Source of the DNA: Rhodanobacter sp.
GTDB taxonomy: Bacteria; Pseudomonadota; Gammaproteobacteria; Xanthomonadales; Rhodanobacteraceae
DNA: 64,000 nt
Assembly (NCBI GenBank): GCA_024711345.1
Contig: JANJTA010000005.1
Location: forward strand, 62,001 to 126,000
Reading direction: 5' to 3'
Shown one piece after another: positions 19,501-30,837 of the stretch. The notes under the pieces are model-generated. The model did no database searches. It was not told where the DNA came from and saw nothing but the letters and a program-made list of their open reading frames with translations. Made by a program: the position numbers and the translations under genes. Within the stretch, counting starts at the first letter, position 1. Each line of letters begins with the position of its first letter.

Positions 19501-20057
19501 TGCTCGGTGGCGTCGATGCTGCGGGTGCCGAACAGGATCGCAAACACCGCCAGCAGCACCGCGCACCACAGCGCGCTGTCGACGCCGCCCGCCGTGACCA
19601 TGCCGTGCCTGACCCCGCCGAGCACGCCGTAGGACATCGCCACCGCCTTGAACTGCAGCGCGATGTACGGCACCACCGCGACCACCGCGATCACCGCCAC
19701 CAGCGCGGCCAGTCCGTGCGACTTGCCGAAGCGCGCGCCGATGAAGTCGGCGATCGAGGTGATGTTGCGCTGCCTAACCGTCTGCACCAGCCGGCGCAGC
19801 AGGCCGTAGCCGAACACGAACAGCAGGATCGGACCGAGGTAGATCGGCAGGTAGGCCAGCCCGTCACGCGCGGCCGTGCCGACCGCGCCGTAGAACGTCC
19901 ATGACGAGCAGTACACCGCCAGCGCCAGGCTGTAGACGATCGGGCGCAACCGCGGCTGGCGCGGGTACAGCGGCCGACGGTCGCCGGCGTAGGCCACCAC
20001 GAACAGCAGCCCGACGTACAGCAGCGACACCAGCAGCAGCAGCCACCCCTGAATCAC
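16569..20057 (-). CDS. crbS: SSF-domain hybrid sensor histidine kinase, CrbS/MxtR-like
   Basis: The 1162-residue protein joins a sodium:solute symporter-like membrane domain (about residues 1-480, some 13 helices, starting VIQGWLLLLVSLLYVGLLF), a linker, a PAS domain (about 630-750, ISVVDARMRLVAWNRRYLELF), a HisKA domain with phospho-His near 802 in SHDLLQPLN, a HATPase (VWDSGPGIAPEQRARIF) and a C-terminal receiver with Asp near 1084 in LILADYHLAD. CrbS/MxtR/CbrA kinases share this transporter-kinase plan. I chose GTG 20057 because GGAGAAGGTGAC precedes it and the first helix starts there; the track's longer start lacks a ribosome-binding site. Likely partner is the LuxR-type regulator next door. 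Confidence 0.88.
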   Translation of the reverse strand: MIQGWLLLLVSLLYVGLLFVVAYAGDRRPLYPRQPRLRPIVYSLALAVYCSSWTFYGAVGTAARDGLAYLPIYLGPILLFVFGYGLLRRLVQTVRQRNITSIADFIGARFGKSHGLAALVAVIAVVAVVPYIALQFKAVAMSYGVLGGVRHGMVTAGGVDSALWCAVLLAVFAILFGTRSIDATEHHHGMMLAIALESLIKLLAFMALAGYALWQGPGVVETVQRPLTQLSHGLSPGFLAQTMLAFCAMFCLPRQFQIGMVECEDTGDLRRARWMVPLYLIIVSVAVLPIVAAGVHMPLVRDGTADAWVLTLPMAHGDRGMALLAFIGGFSAATGMVIVASVALSTMISNDLVMPALLRIRALRLEQRSDLSQLVLGVRRVAIVLLAVMAYAYYRVAANAENLAATGLLAFAAVAQFAPALIAALYWRGASRRGVIVGLAGGFAVWLYTLLLPALVRTDDWLRQGPFGWDWLRPQALFYLSGWDPVMHGTFWSLLVNVGCLVFVSLRLRPSLEERLHAAVFMDADPASRGGSGDWRGRVAVADLRTIAERIVGERSSARAFDEYAQRRGKPLLAGEAADRALIQYTERLLASAVGAANARRILISALSGSGLDLAESMALLDEASQELRFNRELLSTTLENVSQGISVVDARMRLVAWNRRYLELFDYPDGMVYVGVPVAELIRWNAERGECGPGEVEAHVAKRIQYMQAGSAHLFQRVRPDGTVIELRGRALPGGGYVTTYTDVTAYKHAEQALIEVNETLELRVEQRTAELSEALAATAQARRAAETANISKTRFLAAASHDLLQPLNAARLFTSALRQHPGLDDEASGLAERIDASFRAAEDLLDALLDVSRLDAGSYHPEVGAFALAELFDSLKAQFAVLAEQRGLRLRVVPTGLAVRSDPQLLRRILQNFLSNALRYTSKGSVLLGARRVGTDKVRIEVWDSGPGIAPEQRARIFDEFQRLEQPSPWGEKGLGLGLSICDRLASILGHRLDLHSRVEHGSCFAVTVPRNEAVPARRQRVQRGGADKQLPLTVLCLDNDAAILDGMRALLNRWGVDCRIALNAAQARAELRRGPVDLILADYHLADNTDGLLALQQLARAVGELPPVAMITADGSSELKQRARALGYPLLHKPVRPAALRALLTALVRKQGEPAASAD

Positions 20058-20137
20058 GTCACCTTCTCCCGGCCGGACCATCGACGGGCGGCGCGCCCGC
20101 GCTTGTGCCGTGGCGGTGGCAGCGGCACCATGCGCGC

Positions 20138-20782
20138 ATGATCGCCGCGCCCGTATCGACACTCGCCAACGTAGCAGAGCAGTTGCGCGATGACGAGATT
20201 CACGTGTGGCGACTGGACTACCGGCGCGAGGACGGACGAACCCCGCTGCGTGCGCTGCTGGCCGCCTATCTTGGCACCACGGCGGAGCGGGTGCTGCTGC
20301 GCGAGGGCGAACACGGCCGCCCCGCGCTCGCCGCCGGGCTGGATCCCTCGCTCGACTTCAACTGGTCGCACAGCGGCAGCCACGCCCTGGTCGCGGTGGG
20401 CCGGCACGTTGCGCCGGGGATCGACCTCGAATGCCTGCGCCCGCGTCAGCATGCGGTGGAACTCGCCCGCCGCTTCTTCAGCGCCGAAGAGGCGGCGGCC
20501 CTGGCCACGCTGCCGGAAACCGAGCGCAGCGCCGCCTTCCTCGAACTGTGGACCGCCAAGGAAGCGGTGCTGAAGGCGCTGGGTCGCGGCCTCGCCTACG
20601 GCCTGCACCGGCTCAGCATCGCCAGCGTGGGCGGACAGCTGCAGTTGCGGCGGCTGCAGGGCGACGACGCCGGGGCCTGGCAACTGCAGCGCCTCGCGCT
20701 TGATCACGGCCTGATCGGTGCGCTGGCCTGGCGCGGCGGCGAGCGGCGGATCCGCCTCGGCACGCTTGCCAGCGGCGGCTGA
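20138..20782 (+). CDS. 4'-phosphopantetheinyl transferase (Sfp-type)
   Basis: The 214-residue protein carries both Sfp/AcpT-family signatures: GIDLECLRP (metal ligand Asp) and [12 protein letters not shown] (catalytic Glu/Lys). It transfers the phosphopantetheine arm of CoA to acyl or peptidyl carrier proteins. The FNWSHSG segment is also typical. I chose the ATG at 20138 because the upstream part of the track ORF overlaps the divergent kinase gene and has unlike composition. It could serve fatty-acid or secondary-metabolite carrier proteins; none is in the window. pdxJ follows 77 bp later. Confidence 0.92.
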   Translation: MIAAPVSTLANVAEQLRDDEIHVWRLDYRREDGRTPLRALLAAYLGTTAERVLLREGEHGRPALAAGLDPSLDFNWSHSGSHALVAVGRHVAPGIDLECLRPRQHAVELARRFFSAEEAAALATLPETERSAAFLELWTAKEAVLKALGRGLAYGLHRLSIASVGGQLQLRRLQGDDAGAWQLQRLALDHGLIGALAWRGGERRIRLGTLASGG

Positions 20783-20859
20783 TCGGCGCACTGTTTCCGG
20801 CCCGTCGACCGGCCCGCGCGCGCCATCCGTCGTCCACCGCCGAGGATCGTCCTTCCGCC

Positions 20860-21603
20860 ATGACCCTGCTCAGCGTCAACCTCAACAAGATCGCCGTGTT
20901 GCGCAATTCGCGCGGCGGCCGCGAACCGGACATCTGCCGCGCCGCGCAGACCTGCATCGAGAGCGGCTGTGGCGGCATCACCGTGCATCCGCGGCCGGAC
21001 CTGCGCCACGTACGGCCCGACGACGTGCGCGCGCTGGCCGCGATGCTGCGCGGACGGGTGGAGTACAACATCGAGGGCAACCCGTTCGCCGCCGCCCGCG
21101 GTGCCTATCCGGGCCTCATTGCGCTGGCCCGCGAGGTGCGCCCCACCCAGGTCACCCTGGTGCCGGACAGCGACGGCCAGATCACCTCCGACCATGGCTT
21201 CGACCTGCGCCGTGACGCCGCCCGGCTGCGGCCGCTGGTCGGCGAGCTGCGCGAGCTGGGTTGCCGGGTCAGCCTGTTCGTCGACGCCGGCAGCCGGGAT
21301 TTCGAGCTCGCCGCGGCGATGGGCGCGCAGCGCATCGAGATCTACACCGGCCCCTATGCCGAGGCGTTCGCCGACGGGCAACCCGCGGCGGCCCTGGCGG
21401 CGTGCGCCGACACCGCGCGGCGCGCCCAGCAGGCCGGCCTGGCGGTGAACGCCGGGCATGACCTCAGCCAAGCCAACCTGGGCACGTTCAAGGCGGCAAT
21501 CCCCGGCCTGGCCGAAGTCTCCATCGGCCATGCGCTGATCGGCGAGGCGCTGTACGAGGGGCTGGCCACCACCGTGCGCCACTACCTGCAGATCCTGCGT
21601 TGA
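20860..21603 (+). CDS. pdxJ: Pyridoxine 5'-phosphate synthase
   Basis: The 247-residue TIM-barrel enzyme condenses 3-amino-2-oxopropyl phosphate with deoxyxylulose 5-phosphate to give pyridoxine 5'-phosphate in the DXP-dependent vitamin B6 route. Family motifs are [15 protein letters not shown] at the N-terminus, [29 protein letters not shown] and [11 protein letters not shown]. The length is normal. The pathway needs deoxyxylulose phosphate, so a DXS enzyme is expected in this genome despite the mevalonate operon further on. A strong terminator follows. Confidence 0.97.
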   Translation: MTLLSVNLNKIAVLRNSRGGREPDICRAAQTCIESGCGGITVHPRPDLRHVRPDDVRALAAMLRGRVEYNIEGNPFAAARGAYPGLIALAREVRPTQVTLVPDSDGQITSDHGFDLRRDAARLRPLVGELRELGCRVSLFVDAGSRDFELAAAMGAQRIEIYTGPYAEAFADGQPAAALAACADTARRAQQAGLAVNAGHDLSQANLGTFKAAIPGLAEVSIGHALIGEALYEGLATTVRHYLQILR

Positions 21604-21635
21604 AGCGGGTGCGCCGGCGCCTCATGCCGCAAAAG

Positions 21636-21663
21636 AAAACCCCCGCGGAAAGGCGGGGGTTTT
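21636..21663. terminator. Bidirectional terminator between pdxJ and exbD2
   Basis: AAAACCCCCGC/GCGGGGGTTTT is a perfect 11-bp stem with a 6-nt loop, with a T run on either strand. It ends both pdxJ and the converging tonB-exbBDD transcript. Confidence 0.9.
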
Positions 21664-21692
21664 CGTTGGCACGTTGCCGCGACGGCGACCGC

Positions 21693-22103
21693 TCAGAAGT
21701 TCTCGGTAAAGCCGATCTTGACCAGCTTGTAGCTCTTCGCAGCGGCCAACACCCGCGCCACATGCTCGTAGGCCACCGCGTCGGCCGCAGCGATCTGGAT
21801 CTCCGGCTGGTTGTTCAACGACTGCTGGCCGATCACCGCGAGCTGCGCCTTGAGGCCCAGCTCGTCCACCGGAATGTCGTTCCAGTACAGCGCACCGGTC
21901 TGGTCGATCTTCAGGTGGATCGGCTCCGCCGGATTGGTCGGCGGCGGCTGATTCGGATTCGGCTGCGGCAGGTCGACCTGGATGCGATGCGCCAGTACCG
22001 GTGCGGTGATCATGAAGATGATCAGCAGCACCAGCATCACGTCGACCAGCGGCGTGACGTTGATCTCCGACATCGGTCCACTGGTGTTGGTAGAGAAGGA
22101 CAT
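21693..22103 (-). CDS. exbD2: ExbD-type biopolymer transport protein (second copy)
   Basis: The 136-residue protein has a short cytoplasmic start, one membrane helix with the essential Asp (INVTPLVDVMLVLLIIFMIT) and a periplasmic domain. It works with ExbB and TonB to pass proton-motive force to outer-membrane receptors. It begins 4 bp after the stop of exbD1 and is the last gene of the unit. In Xanthomonas campestris the equivalent second ExbD is reported to be dispensable for iron uptake but used in plant interaction; whether that holds here is unknown. Confidence 0.93.
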   Translation of the reverse strand: MSFSTNTSGPMSEINVTPLVDVMLVLLIIFMITAPVLAHRIQVDLPQPNPNQPPPTNPAEPIHLKIDQTGALYWNDIPVDELGLKAQLAVIGQQSLNNQPEIQIAAADAVAYEHVARVLAAAKSYKLVKIGFTENF

Positions 22104-22107
22104 CTCG

Positions 22108-22530
22108 TTACTCCTTCGGCGCGTCGGTGGTCATGAACGCAACATGCACCATGCCGGAATCCTTGGCGTCGCCGATGATCTTCTTCACGACCTTGAACTC
22201 GGTGTTCTTGTCCGCGCGGATCTGCAGCTCCGGCTGCGGCGACTTCTGCGCATTCACCGCAAACTGTGCCCGCAGCTCGGCTTCGGTGACCAGATGGTCA
22301 TTGAAGTACGTGCTGCCGTCCTGCTTGACCGCCAGGTCCAGCGGCGGCACCGACATTTCCGAATCCGGCGTCTTCGGATTCGCCGTAGGCAGATCGATTG
22401 TGATGGAGTGCGACATCAGCGGCGCCGTGATCATGAAGATGATCAGCAGAACCAGCATCACGTCGACCAGCGGCGTGACGTTGATTTCCGACATCGGGCC
22501 GCCGGAATTGCCACCTAGGCTGACAGCCAT
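22108..22530 (-). CDS. exbD1: ExbD-type biopolymer transport protein (first copy)
   Basis: The 140-residue ExbD has the same helix motif INVTPLVDVMLVLLIIFMIT as its neighbour but a different periplasmic domain (LQIRADKNTEFKVVKKIIGDAKD). It forms the proton channel with ExbB. It lies 11 bp after exbB and 4 bp before exbD2, one transcript. The near-identical first 30 residues of the two copies show an ancient tandem duplication with conserved channel segment. Confidence 0.94.
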   Translation of the reverse strand: MAVSLGGNSGGPMSEINVTPLVDVMLVLLIIFMITAPLMSHSITIDLPTANPKTPDSEMSVPPLDLAVKQDGSTYFNDHLVTEAELRAQFAVNAQKSPQPELQIRADKNTEFKVVKKIIGDAKDSGMVHVAFMTTDAPKE

Positions 22531-22541
22531 GGGTCAATCCC

Positions 22542-23315
22542 TCACTTCTGGCTTTCGACGCGCGAACCGGTGGCGAAGAAGTCGTGCAGGTCGTGCGCGA
22601 ATTCGTCGAAGCGGGCGTAGACCACGCGGTTCGAACGGCTGAAGAAGTTGTACGCGAACAGCGCCGGGATCGCGGCGAACAGACCGAAGGCGGTCATGAT
22701 CAGCGCCTCGCCGACCGGGCCGGCCACCGCGTTCATCGACGCGTTGCCGGAAGCGGCGATGCGGATCAGCGCGTGGTAGATGCCCCACACGGTACCGAGC
22801 AGACCGACGAACGGCGCGGCGGAACCGACCGTGGCGAGCAGGGTCATGCCGCCTTCCAGACGCATGCTCTCGCGGGCCACGGCTTGGCGCAGGGCGCGGT
22901 CGATGAACTCCGAGCGGCTCAGCGACTCGGCCAGACGACCGGTGGTGCCGGCGGCTGCCGTGGCCTGCTGATGGTGGGCGACCGCCGAGGCGGCGTCGAG
23001 CGCGATCTTGGAGAACGGCTCGCTGCGCGGCTGGGCTTCCAGTTCGCGGATCGCGTCCTGGGTGGAGCCGTTGCCCCAGAACCCGTTGATGACCTTGTCG
23101 GCGCGGGCCTTCACCGTCGCGTTGCGGATGCCGTTGGCGATGATGAAGTACCAGGACAGGAACGACATCGCAACCAGGGTCACGAAGACGACCCAGCCGA
23201 GCCAGTCGAAGTTCTGGATCAGGTTGTCGAAGCCCATCTGCTTCATGGCTTCGGCGTTGGTATTGCCACCCATGGCCTGTGCGGCACCGGTCGTATCAGG
23301 AGTCTGTAGGAACAT
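22542..23315 (-). CDS. exbB: ExbB proton-channel protein
   Basis: The 257-residue MotA/TolQ/ExbB protein has three membrane helices: about 38-60 (LGWVVFVTLVAMSFLSWYFIIANG), about 150-175 (LLATVGSAAPFVGLLGTVWGIYHAL) and about 190-215 (GEALIMTAFGLFAAIPALFAYN). The conserved Thr of GLLGTVWGI and the Pro of the third helix are present. It energises TonB together with ExbD. It lies 56 bp after tonB in the Xanthomonas-type order. Confidence 0.95.
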   Translation of the reverse strand: MFLQTPDTTGAAQAMGGNTNAEAMKQMGFDNLIQNFDWLGWVVFVTLVAMSFLSWYFIIANGIRNATVKARADKVINGFWGNGSTQDAIRELEAQPRSEPFSKIALDAASAVAHHQQATAAAGTTGRLAESLSRSEFIDRALRQAVARESMRLEGGMTLLATVGSAAPFVGLLGTVWGIYHALIRIAASGNASMNAVAGPVGEALIMTAFGLFAAIPALFAYNFFSRSNRVVYARFDEFAHDLHDFFATGSRVESQK

Positions 23316-23371
23316 AACGCTACCCTAGGGAAGTCAAGCGTGAACTGTAACTGTAAACCGGGCGAACCCGG

Positions 23372-24031
<660 letters not shown>

Positions 24032-24250
24032 CTGTCACTGTCTGGAGCTGATCAAACCGAAGGAGAACGTTGCCGCAGGGCTTGGCCCCGAACTCGTCAG
24101 ATGCCTTGACGGATCCGGAGGGAACGTGCCACTGGGGAGACGCAGGGAAAGGTTGAAACGGTACAACAGCACATGACATTTGTATAGCACCGCAGGGCGA
24201 ATCATATGGACGTCCATCCTGCCCCGCGGCCTGCCACGCGCTTCAACCGG

Positions 24251-25540
24251 TCATTCGGCACCGGTCTTTTTCAGCCAATCCCTTGCCTTCGCCGCCGTCT
24301 CCGGATCCTTGGCAGCGTTCTTCATCGCGGCGATCGCCGCCGGCTTGTTCTTCAAGCCGCGTTCGGACTCGGCCAGCAGCATGTACGCCGTGCCCTTGTG
24401 CTGTACGCCCTTGTCGATGGCCTGCTGCACCAGGCTCTTGGCCTGGCTGTACTTGTTCTCGCTCAGCAGCAGGCGCCCGGCGCGCAGTGCGGCCTCGCCA
24501 TCGCTGGCCAGCGGGATGGCCTTGTTGTAGTAGCCGATCGCCTTGTCGACGTTGTTGCCGATCTCGGCGGCCTGGCCGAGCAGCACGTAGGTTTCCGCGT
24601 CGGGCTTGATCATGCCCTTGCCGATGCCGTCCTCCAGCACCTGCTGGGCCTTGAGCGCGTTCGGCGTCGGGTCCGAGCTTTCCTGGCCGGTGATCAGATA
24701 CAGCTTGGCCAGGTTCACGTACTGGGTATCCTTGTTGAGCGTGCCGGCGGCGCGGGCCTTCTCCAGCAGCTGGATCGCCTCGGGATACTTGTGCGCCTGC
24801 ATCAGCACGGCGACCGCGTTGTTGAGCGCGTTCGGATCGCCAGGATTGGAATTGAGCTGGCTGGTGGCGAGCTGGGCCGCCTTGTCGTCCTGGCCGGACT
24901 CGGCGTAGCTGGCCATCAGGATCTGATCCCAGGTCGGCTGCGGCTTGTCGGTCAGCGACTTGGCCTTGGTGATCGCGGCGATCGCCTCGGGATACTTGTT
25001 GAGCCGATAGTAGGCATTGCCTTCGAGCGCATACGAGTCGGCGGTTTCCTTCCTGCCTTCGGCGCGCCACTTGGCGACCGTGTCCAGCGCGGGCTGGTAC
25101 TGCTCGTCAGCCAGCTGGAACTGCGCCAGCATGTACAGCAGCTGGAAGTAGGTGTCGTTCGGCATCACGCCGAGCGCCAGCGCGCGCTGCAGCGTGCTGA
25201 TGGCGCCCTTGATGTCGCCGTCGTTGTAGTGGAGGCTGGCCATGCCCTGCAGGGCCAGTGCCTGGGCGTACTTGCTCTTGCTGCTGTCGATGATCGGCTG
25301 CAGCAGCTGTTCGGCCTTGGCCTTGTCGCCTTCGTTGACAGCGTCGAGGCCGTCGTTGAGGTTCTTCTGGTCCTTCGGGCTGCTCAGATCGAGCTTGGGC
25401 TCGGTGCGCGTCGCGTTCGGATACAGCGCCTCCTTCTTGGGTTTGGCGTCGTCGCTCTTGCGCGCCAGGGCCGGGCTGCTGGCCACGCCCAACAGCAGCG
25501 CAACGCCGGCCAGCATGGTTAACCCTCGGGCATGCTTCAT
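24251..25540 (-). CDS. Exported tetratricopeptide-repeat protein
   Basis: The 429-residue protein has a signal peptide (MLAGVALLLGVASSPALA-RK) and then TPR-like helical repeats across most of its length (for example YAQALALQGMASLHYNDGDIKGAISTLQRALALG, AYYRLNKYPEAIAAITKAKSL and KAIGYYNKAIPLASDGEAALRAG). It is a periplasmic scaffold of unknown partner. It lies between gyrB and tonB, as in Xanthomonas, all on the same strand. The conserved location may hint at a link with TonB-dependent transport, but this is inference. Confidence 0.88.
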   Translation of the reverse strand: MKHARGLTMLAGVALLLGVASSPALARKSDDAKPKKEALYPNATRTEPKLDLSSPKDQKNLNDGLDAVNEGDKAKAEQLLQPIIDSSKSKYAQALALQGMASLHYNDGDIKGAISTLQRALALGVMPNDTYFQLLYMLAQFQLADEQYQPALDTVAKWRAEGRKETADSYALEGNAYYRLNKYPEAIAAITKAKSLTDKPQPTWDQILMASYAESGQDDKAAQLATSQLNSNPGDPNALNNAVAVLMQAHKYPEAIQLLEKARAAGTLNKDTQYVNLAKLYLITGQESSDPTPNALKAQQVLEDGIGKGMIKPDAETYVLLGQAAEIGNNVDKAIGYYNKAIPLASDGEAALRAGRLLLSENKYSQAKSLVQQAIDKGVQHKGTAYMLLAESERGLKNKPAAIAAMKNAAKDPETAAKARDWLKKTGAE

Positions 25541-25680
25541 GGTGATCCTCGTGATGTCTGGGCGTGTCGTAGTGACGCGGGGGATTACGAAGCCTAACTC
25601 GACCCGGCACGCGATAACAAGTTGCAGTGCCGCATCAAAGATCGTTAGGAATCAATTGCTTGGCTCGGGCTGCCGGTCAG

Positions 25681-25766
25681 GGTGCCAAATTGGCATGGCA
25701 CCACCGGCCTCGGCAGCGGCCGCCGCGAAGGCCCGCCGCCCCGGATGGGCGGGCAGCGGGGGCCTT
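25681..25766. repeat. Palindromes in the gyrB-TPR intergenic gap
   Basis: TGCCAA-A-TTGGCA (25683-25695) is a perfect 13-bp palindrome nested in GGTGCCA...TGGCACC. Further on AAGGCC/GGCCTT flanks an inner GCCCGCC/GGCGGGC hairpin (25728-25766), which could end gyrB transcription, though no U tract follows. The first palindrome could be an operator for the TPR gene. Confidence 0.45.
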
Positions 25767-25784
25767 GCGCCGGCGCAGCGAGCG

Positions 25785-28313
<2,529 letters not shown>

Positions 28314-29393
28314 TTATAGCAGGCGCGTCAGCGCGCCTTGTTCCACGTGGAACACTTGGGCAGGCAGCCCTTGCAGTGCGACGGGCAATTCGGTGCCGGT
28401 CAATAACACCTGGGCATCCGCCGCCAGCAACAGGGTCACCACCGCGGTTTGATGGGCCAGGTCCAGTTCCGAGGCAAGGTCGTCGAGGCAGACGACTGGC
28501 CATTCGCCACACTGCTCCGCGTACAACTCGGCCTGTGCCAGCAGGCAGGCCAGCGCCGTGAGCTTCTCCTGCCCGCGGGACAAATGCTCGCGCAAGGGCG
28601 CCTGCTCGAACGTGATCGACCAGTCCGCCCGATGCGCGCCAAGGGTCGTATGCCCGCGGGCGAGGTCCCTGGCCCGCTGCCCGCGCAACTGCCCGGCCAG
28701 GTCCAGCTCGTCCGACCAGCCGCGGCGATAACGCAACTCGAATGCGCCCAGTTCCGGCAGCAAGCCGGCGAGGCTGTCCCGCAGCTTTGGACGCAACCGG
28801 TCCAGATAGTCGCGCCGTTGCTGGTCGATCTGCTCGGCGGCCAGAGCCAGCTCCGCCTCCCATGGCGCAAACAGCTCGTCGGCAGGTGGCGAAGAGGCCC
28901 GCAACAGGCTGTTGCGCTGTTTCAGCGCACGCTGGTAGCGGCGCCAGAGGGACAGAAAGGCATGTTCCACGTGGAACACGCCCCAATCCAGATACCGCCG
29001 GCGTTCCTCCGCCGCACCGGCGATCAAGCCATGCGACCCGGGCTCAAAACAGACCACCGCGCATTCGCCGACCAGCTGCCCCAGCGCCACACCGGCACCA
29101 TCCAGTTTCGCCTCCCAGCGCCCGCCGCCCCGCCCGAGGCCAAGCCGGCGCACCCGCCCATCGGCATGCCGCAGCTCGGCGAAGATCGACAGTTGCGTGG
29201 CGCCCCGCTGCAACAGCGTCTCCTTCGCGCCGCTGCGGAAGGAGCGCGCATGCGACAGCAGGAACGCTGCCTCCAGCGCGCTGGTCTTGCCGGCGCCGTT
29301 GGCGCCCACAAAGACGTTGACCGCCGGGCCCAGCGCCACGTCGACGTTGCTGAGGCAGCGCAGGCCGCGCACGCGAAGCCGCTCCAGCCTCAT
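28314..29393 (-). CDS. recF: DNA replication/repair protein RecF
   Basis: The 359-residue SMC-like ATPase loads RecA at gaps with RecO and RecR. It has the Walker A motif GANGAGKTSALEA, the signature-like HLSRGQEKLTALA and the Walker B VVCLDDLASELD. I chose ATG 29393 because it gives the usual RecF N-terminus (MRLERLRVRGLRCL); the track starts at a TTG 8 codons upstream. Two perfect parS-like sequences lie within the gene and encode FHVE at both places. It sits between dnaN and gyrB. Confidence 0.95.
   Translation of the reverse strand: MRLERLRVRGLRCLSNVDVALGPAVNVFVGANGAGKTSALEAAFLLSHARSFRSGAKETLLQRGATQLSIFAELRHADGRVRRLGLGRGGGRWEAKLDGAGVALGQLVGECAVVCFEPGSHGLIAGAAEERRRYLDWGVFHVEHAFLSLWRRYQRALKQRNSLLRASSPPADELFAPWEAELALAAEQIDQQRRDYLDRLRPKLRDSLAGLLPELGAFELRYRRGWSDELDLAGQLRGQRARDLARGHTTLGAHRADWSITFEQAPLREHLSRGQEKLTALACLLAQAELYAEQCGEWPVVCLDDLASELDLAHQTAVVTLLLAADAQVLLTGTELPVALQGLPAQVFHVEQGALTRLL
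28339..28354. promoter_or_regulatory. parS-like centromere site 1 (inside recF)
   Basis: TGTTCCACGTGGAACA is a perfect 16-bp palindrome matching the parS sites bound by chromosomal ParB. It lies near the 3' end of recF, about 2.5 kb from the candidate origin. Confidence 0.85.
28963..28978. promoter_or_regulatory. parS-like centromere site 2 (inside recF)
   Basis: TGTTCCACGTGGAACA occurs again, identical in all 16 positions, 624 bp from the first copy and also in the recF reading frame. Two identical sites this close to dnaA support a ParB loading zone. Confidence 0.85.
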
Positions 29394-29489
29394 GCGGGAA
29401 ATGTCCACAAACGGCAACGCCGGAGTCCCTGGCGGGAGCCCCGGCGTTGTTTATGCCTGCCGCGTCGGGCGAGCGCCATGCGCCGGTCG

Positions 29490-30590
29490 TCAGAGCCGCA
29501 ACGGCATGATCACGTGACGCGCCTGCTCGTTGTCGTGTTCCTGCACGAGGCAGCTCGACTGTGCATCGCGCAGGCTGAGGCGCGCCTGCTCCCCGCGCAA
29601 TGCGGAGAGCGCATCGAGCAGGTAGCCCACGTTGAAGCCCACCGCCAGGTCGGACACGTGGGTGTCGGCCTCGACCTCCTCCACCGCTTCTTCCTGTTCC
29701 GGGTTGTGCGCCACGATGCGCAGCTTGCCCGGCGACAGTTCCAGCCGCACGCCGCGGTACTTCTCGTTGGACAGGATCGCGGCGCGCTGCAGTGCACCGC
29801 GCAGCACCTCGCGGTCGATCGTGGCGGTCTTGTCCGCGCCCAGCGGGATCACTGCCTCGTAGTCGGGGAAGCGGCCGTCGATCAGCTTGGAGGTGAACAC
29901 CACGTCGCCGCGGCGCACGCGCAGGTGGTTGCGGCCGAACTCCAGCTCGACCTGGCCCTCGCCGGTTTCCAGCAGACCTACCAGCTCATTGACGCCCTTG
30001 CGCGGGATGATGATCTGCCGGCGTGTGCTCACCGAATTCTGCAGGCCGGTCTCCTTCATCGCCAGGCGGTGGCCGTCGGTGGCCACGCAGCGCAGGGTGT
30101 GTTCCTGCAGATCCAGCAGCATGCCGTTCAGGTAGTAACGCACGTCCTGATTCGCCATCGCGAAGGCCGTGCGTTCCATCAGGTCGCGCAACGCTTCTTC
30201 CGGCAGGCTGACCTTTTCCACCAGTTCGATCTCGTCGACGGTGGGAAACTCGCTGGCCGGCAGGGTCGTCAGGGTGAAACGGCTGCGCCCGGCGTTCAGC
30301 GCGATACGGTCGCCATTGAGCTTGACGTCGATCCGCGCGCCGTCGGGCAGGGCGCGCACGATGTCGAACAGCTTGCGGGCCGGGATGGTGACCTCGCCAT
30401 CGGCCAGTTTGTCAGCCTCGGTGGTGGCCACCATCTCCACTTCCAGGTCGGTTCCGGTCAGCGACAGCTTGCCGCCACCGACCTTGACCAACAGGTTGGC
30501 CAGCACCGGCAGCGTCTGGCGGCGTTCCACCACACCAACCACCTGCTGCAGCGGCTTGAGCAGAGCTTCTCGTTGGATGCTGAATTGCAT
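29490..30590 (-). CDS. dnaN: DNA polymerase III beta subunit (sliding clamp)
   Basis: The 366-residue clamp begins MQFSIQREALLKPLQQVVGVVERRQTLPVLANLL and ends HVIMPLRL, both typical of DnaN. It forms the dimeric ring that tethers polymerases to DNA. The LMERTAFAMANQDVRYYLNG, ATDGHRLA and IPRKGVNEL motifs mark the three repeats. It lies between the AT-rich origin spacer and recF, with 96 bp to recF. Confidence 0.98.
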   Translation of the reverse strand: MQFSIQREALLKPLQQVVGVVERRQTLPVLANLLVKVGGGKLSLTGTDLEVEMVATTEADKLADGEVTIPARKLFDIVRALPDGARIDVKLNGDRIALNAGRSRFTLTTLPASEFPTVDEIELVEKVSLPEEALRDLMERTAFAMANQDVRYYLNGMLLDLQEHTLRCVATDGHRLAMKETGLQNSVSTRRQIIIPRKGVNELVGLLETGEGQVELEFGRNHLRVRRGDVVFTSKLIDGRFPDYEAVIPLGADKTATIDREVLRGALQRAAILSNEKYRGVRLELSPGKLRIVAHNPEQEEAVEEVEADTHVSDLAVGFNVGYLLDALSALRGEQARLSLRDAQSSCLVQEHDNEQARHVIMPLRL

Positions 30591-30599
30591 GACTGTGCT

Positions 30600-30837
30600 T
30601 CCCCTATGCCTGCTGTTCTGTCTTTAAAAGAGGTTGGTGGTTGCTGTTGATGCGGTGGGTAACTTTTTTTTCCGAATTCTATCCATCAAATCAACAAGTT
30701 GCATGGTTTGTTGGCTGTGCTTGAACGAGCTGCCTGACGGTGGGCCATTTGTGGATAACTTTCGCGGCCGATCTTTCCACCCATTATCCACAGCTTGGCC
30801 CCTCGGCTATCCATAATTTTTGCCGCCGGCCACCCGC
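30600..30837. other. Candidate chromosomal origin (oriC) in the dnaA-dnaN spacer
   Basis: The 247-bp gap is much more AT-rich than its surroundings, with a TTTTTTTT run and AATTCTATCCATCAAATCAAC near 30664-30695. It contains two perfect DnaA boxes: TGTGGATAA at 30750-30758 and TTATCCACA at 30784-30792, in opposite orientation. Weaker copies are CTATCCATA at 30807 and CTATCCATC at 30679. Genes to the left run leftward and genes to the right run rightward, consistent with divergent forks starting here. More boxes lie upstream of dnaA near 32.26 kb, so the origin could extend there. Confidence 0.7.

Noticed and set aside
16653-19904. A 1083-aa plus-strand ORF
   Set aside because: It is antisense to the SSF-domain kinase, His/Gln/Arg-rich without any domain, and arises from the codon composition of the high-GC gene.
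29394-29417. Upstream TTG start for recF
   Set aside because: The ATG at 29393 aligns with the usual RecF N-terminus; the TTG version adds eight non-conserved residues.
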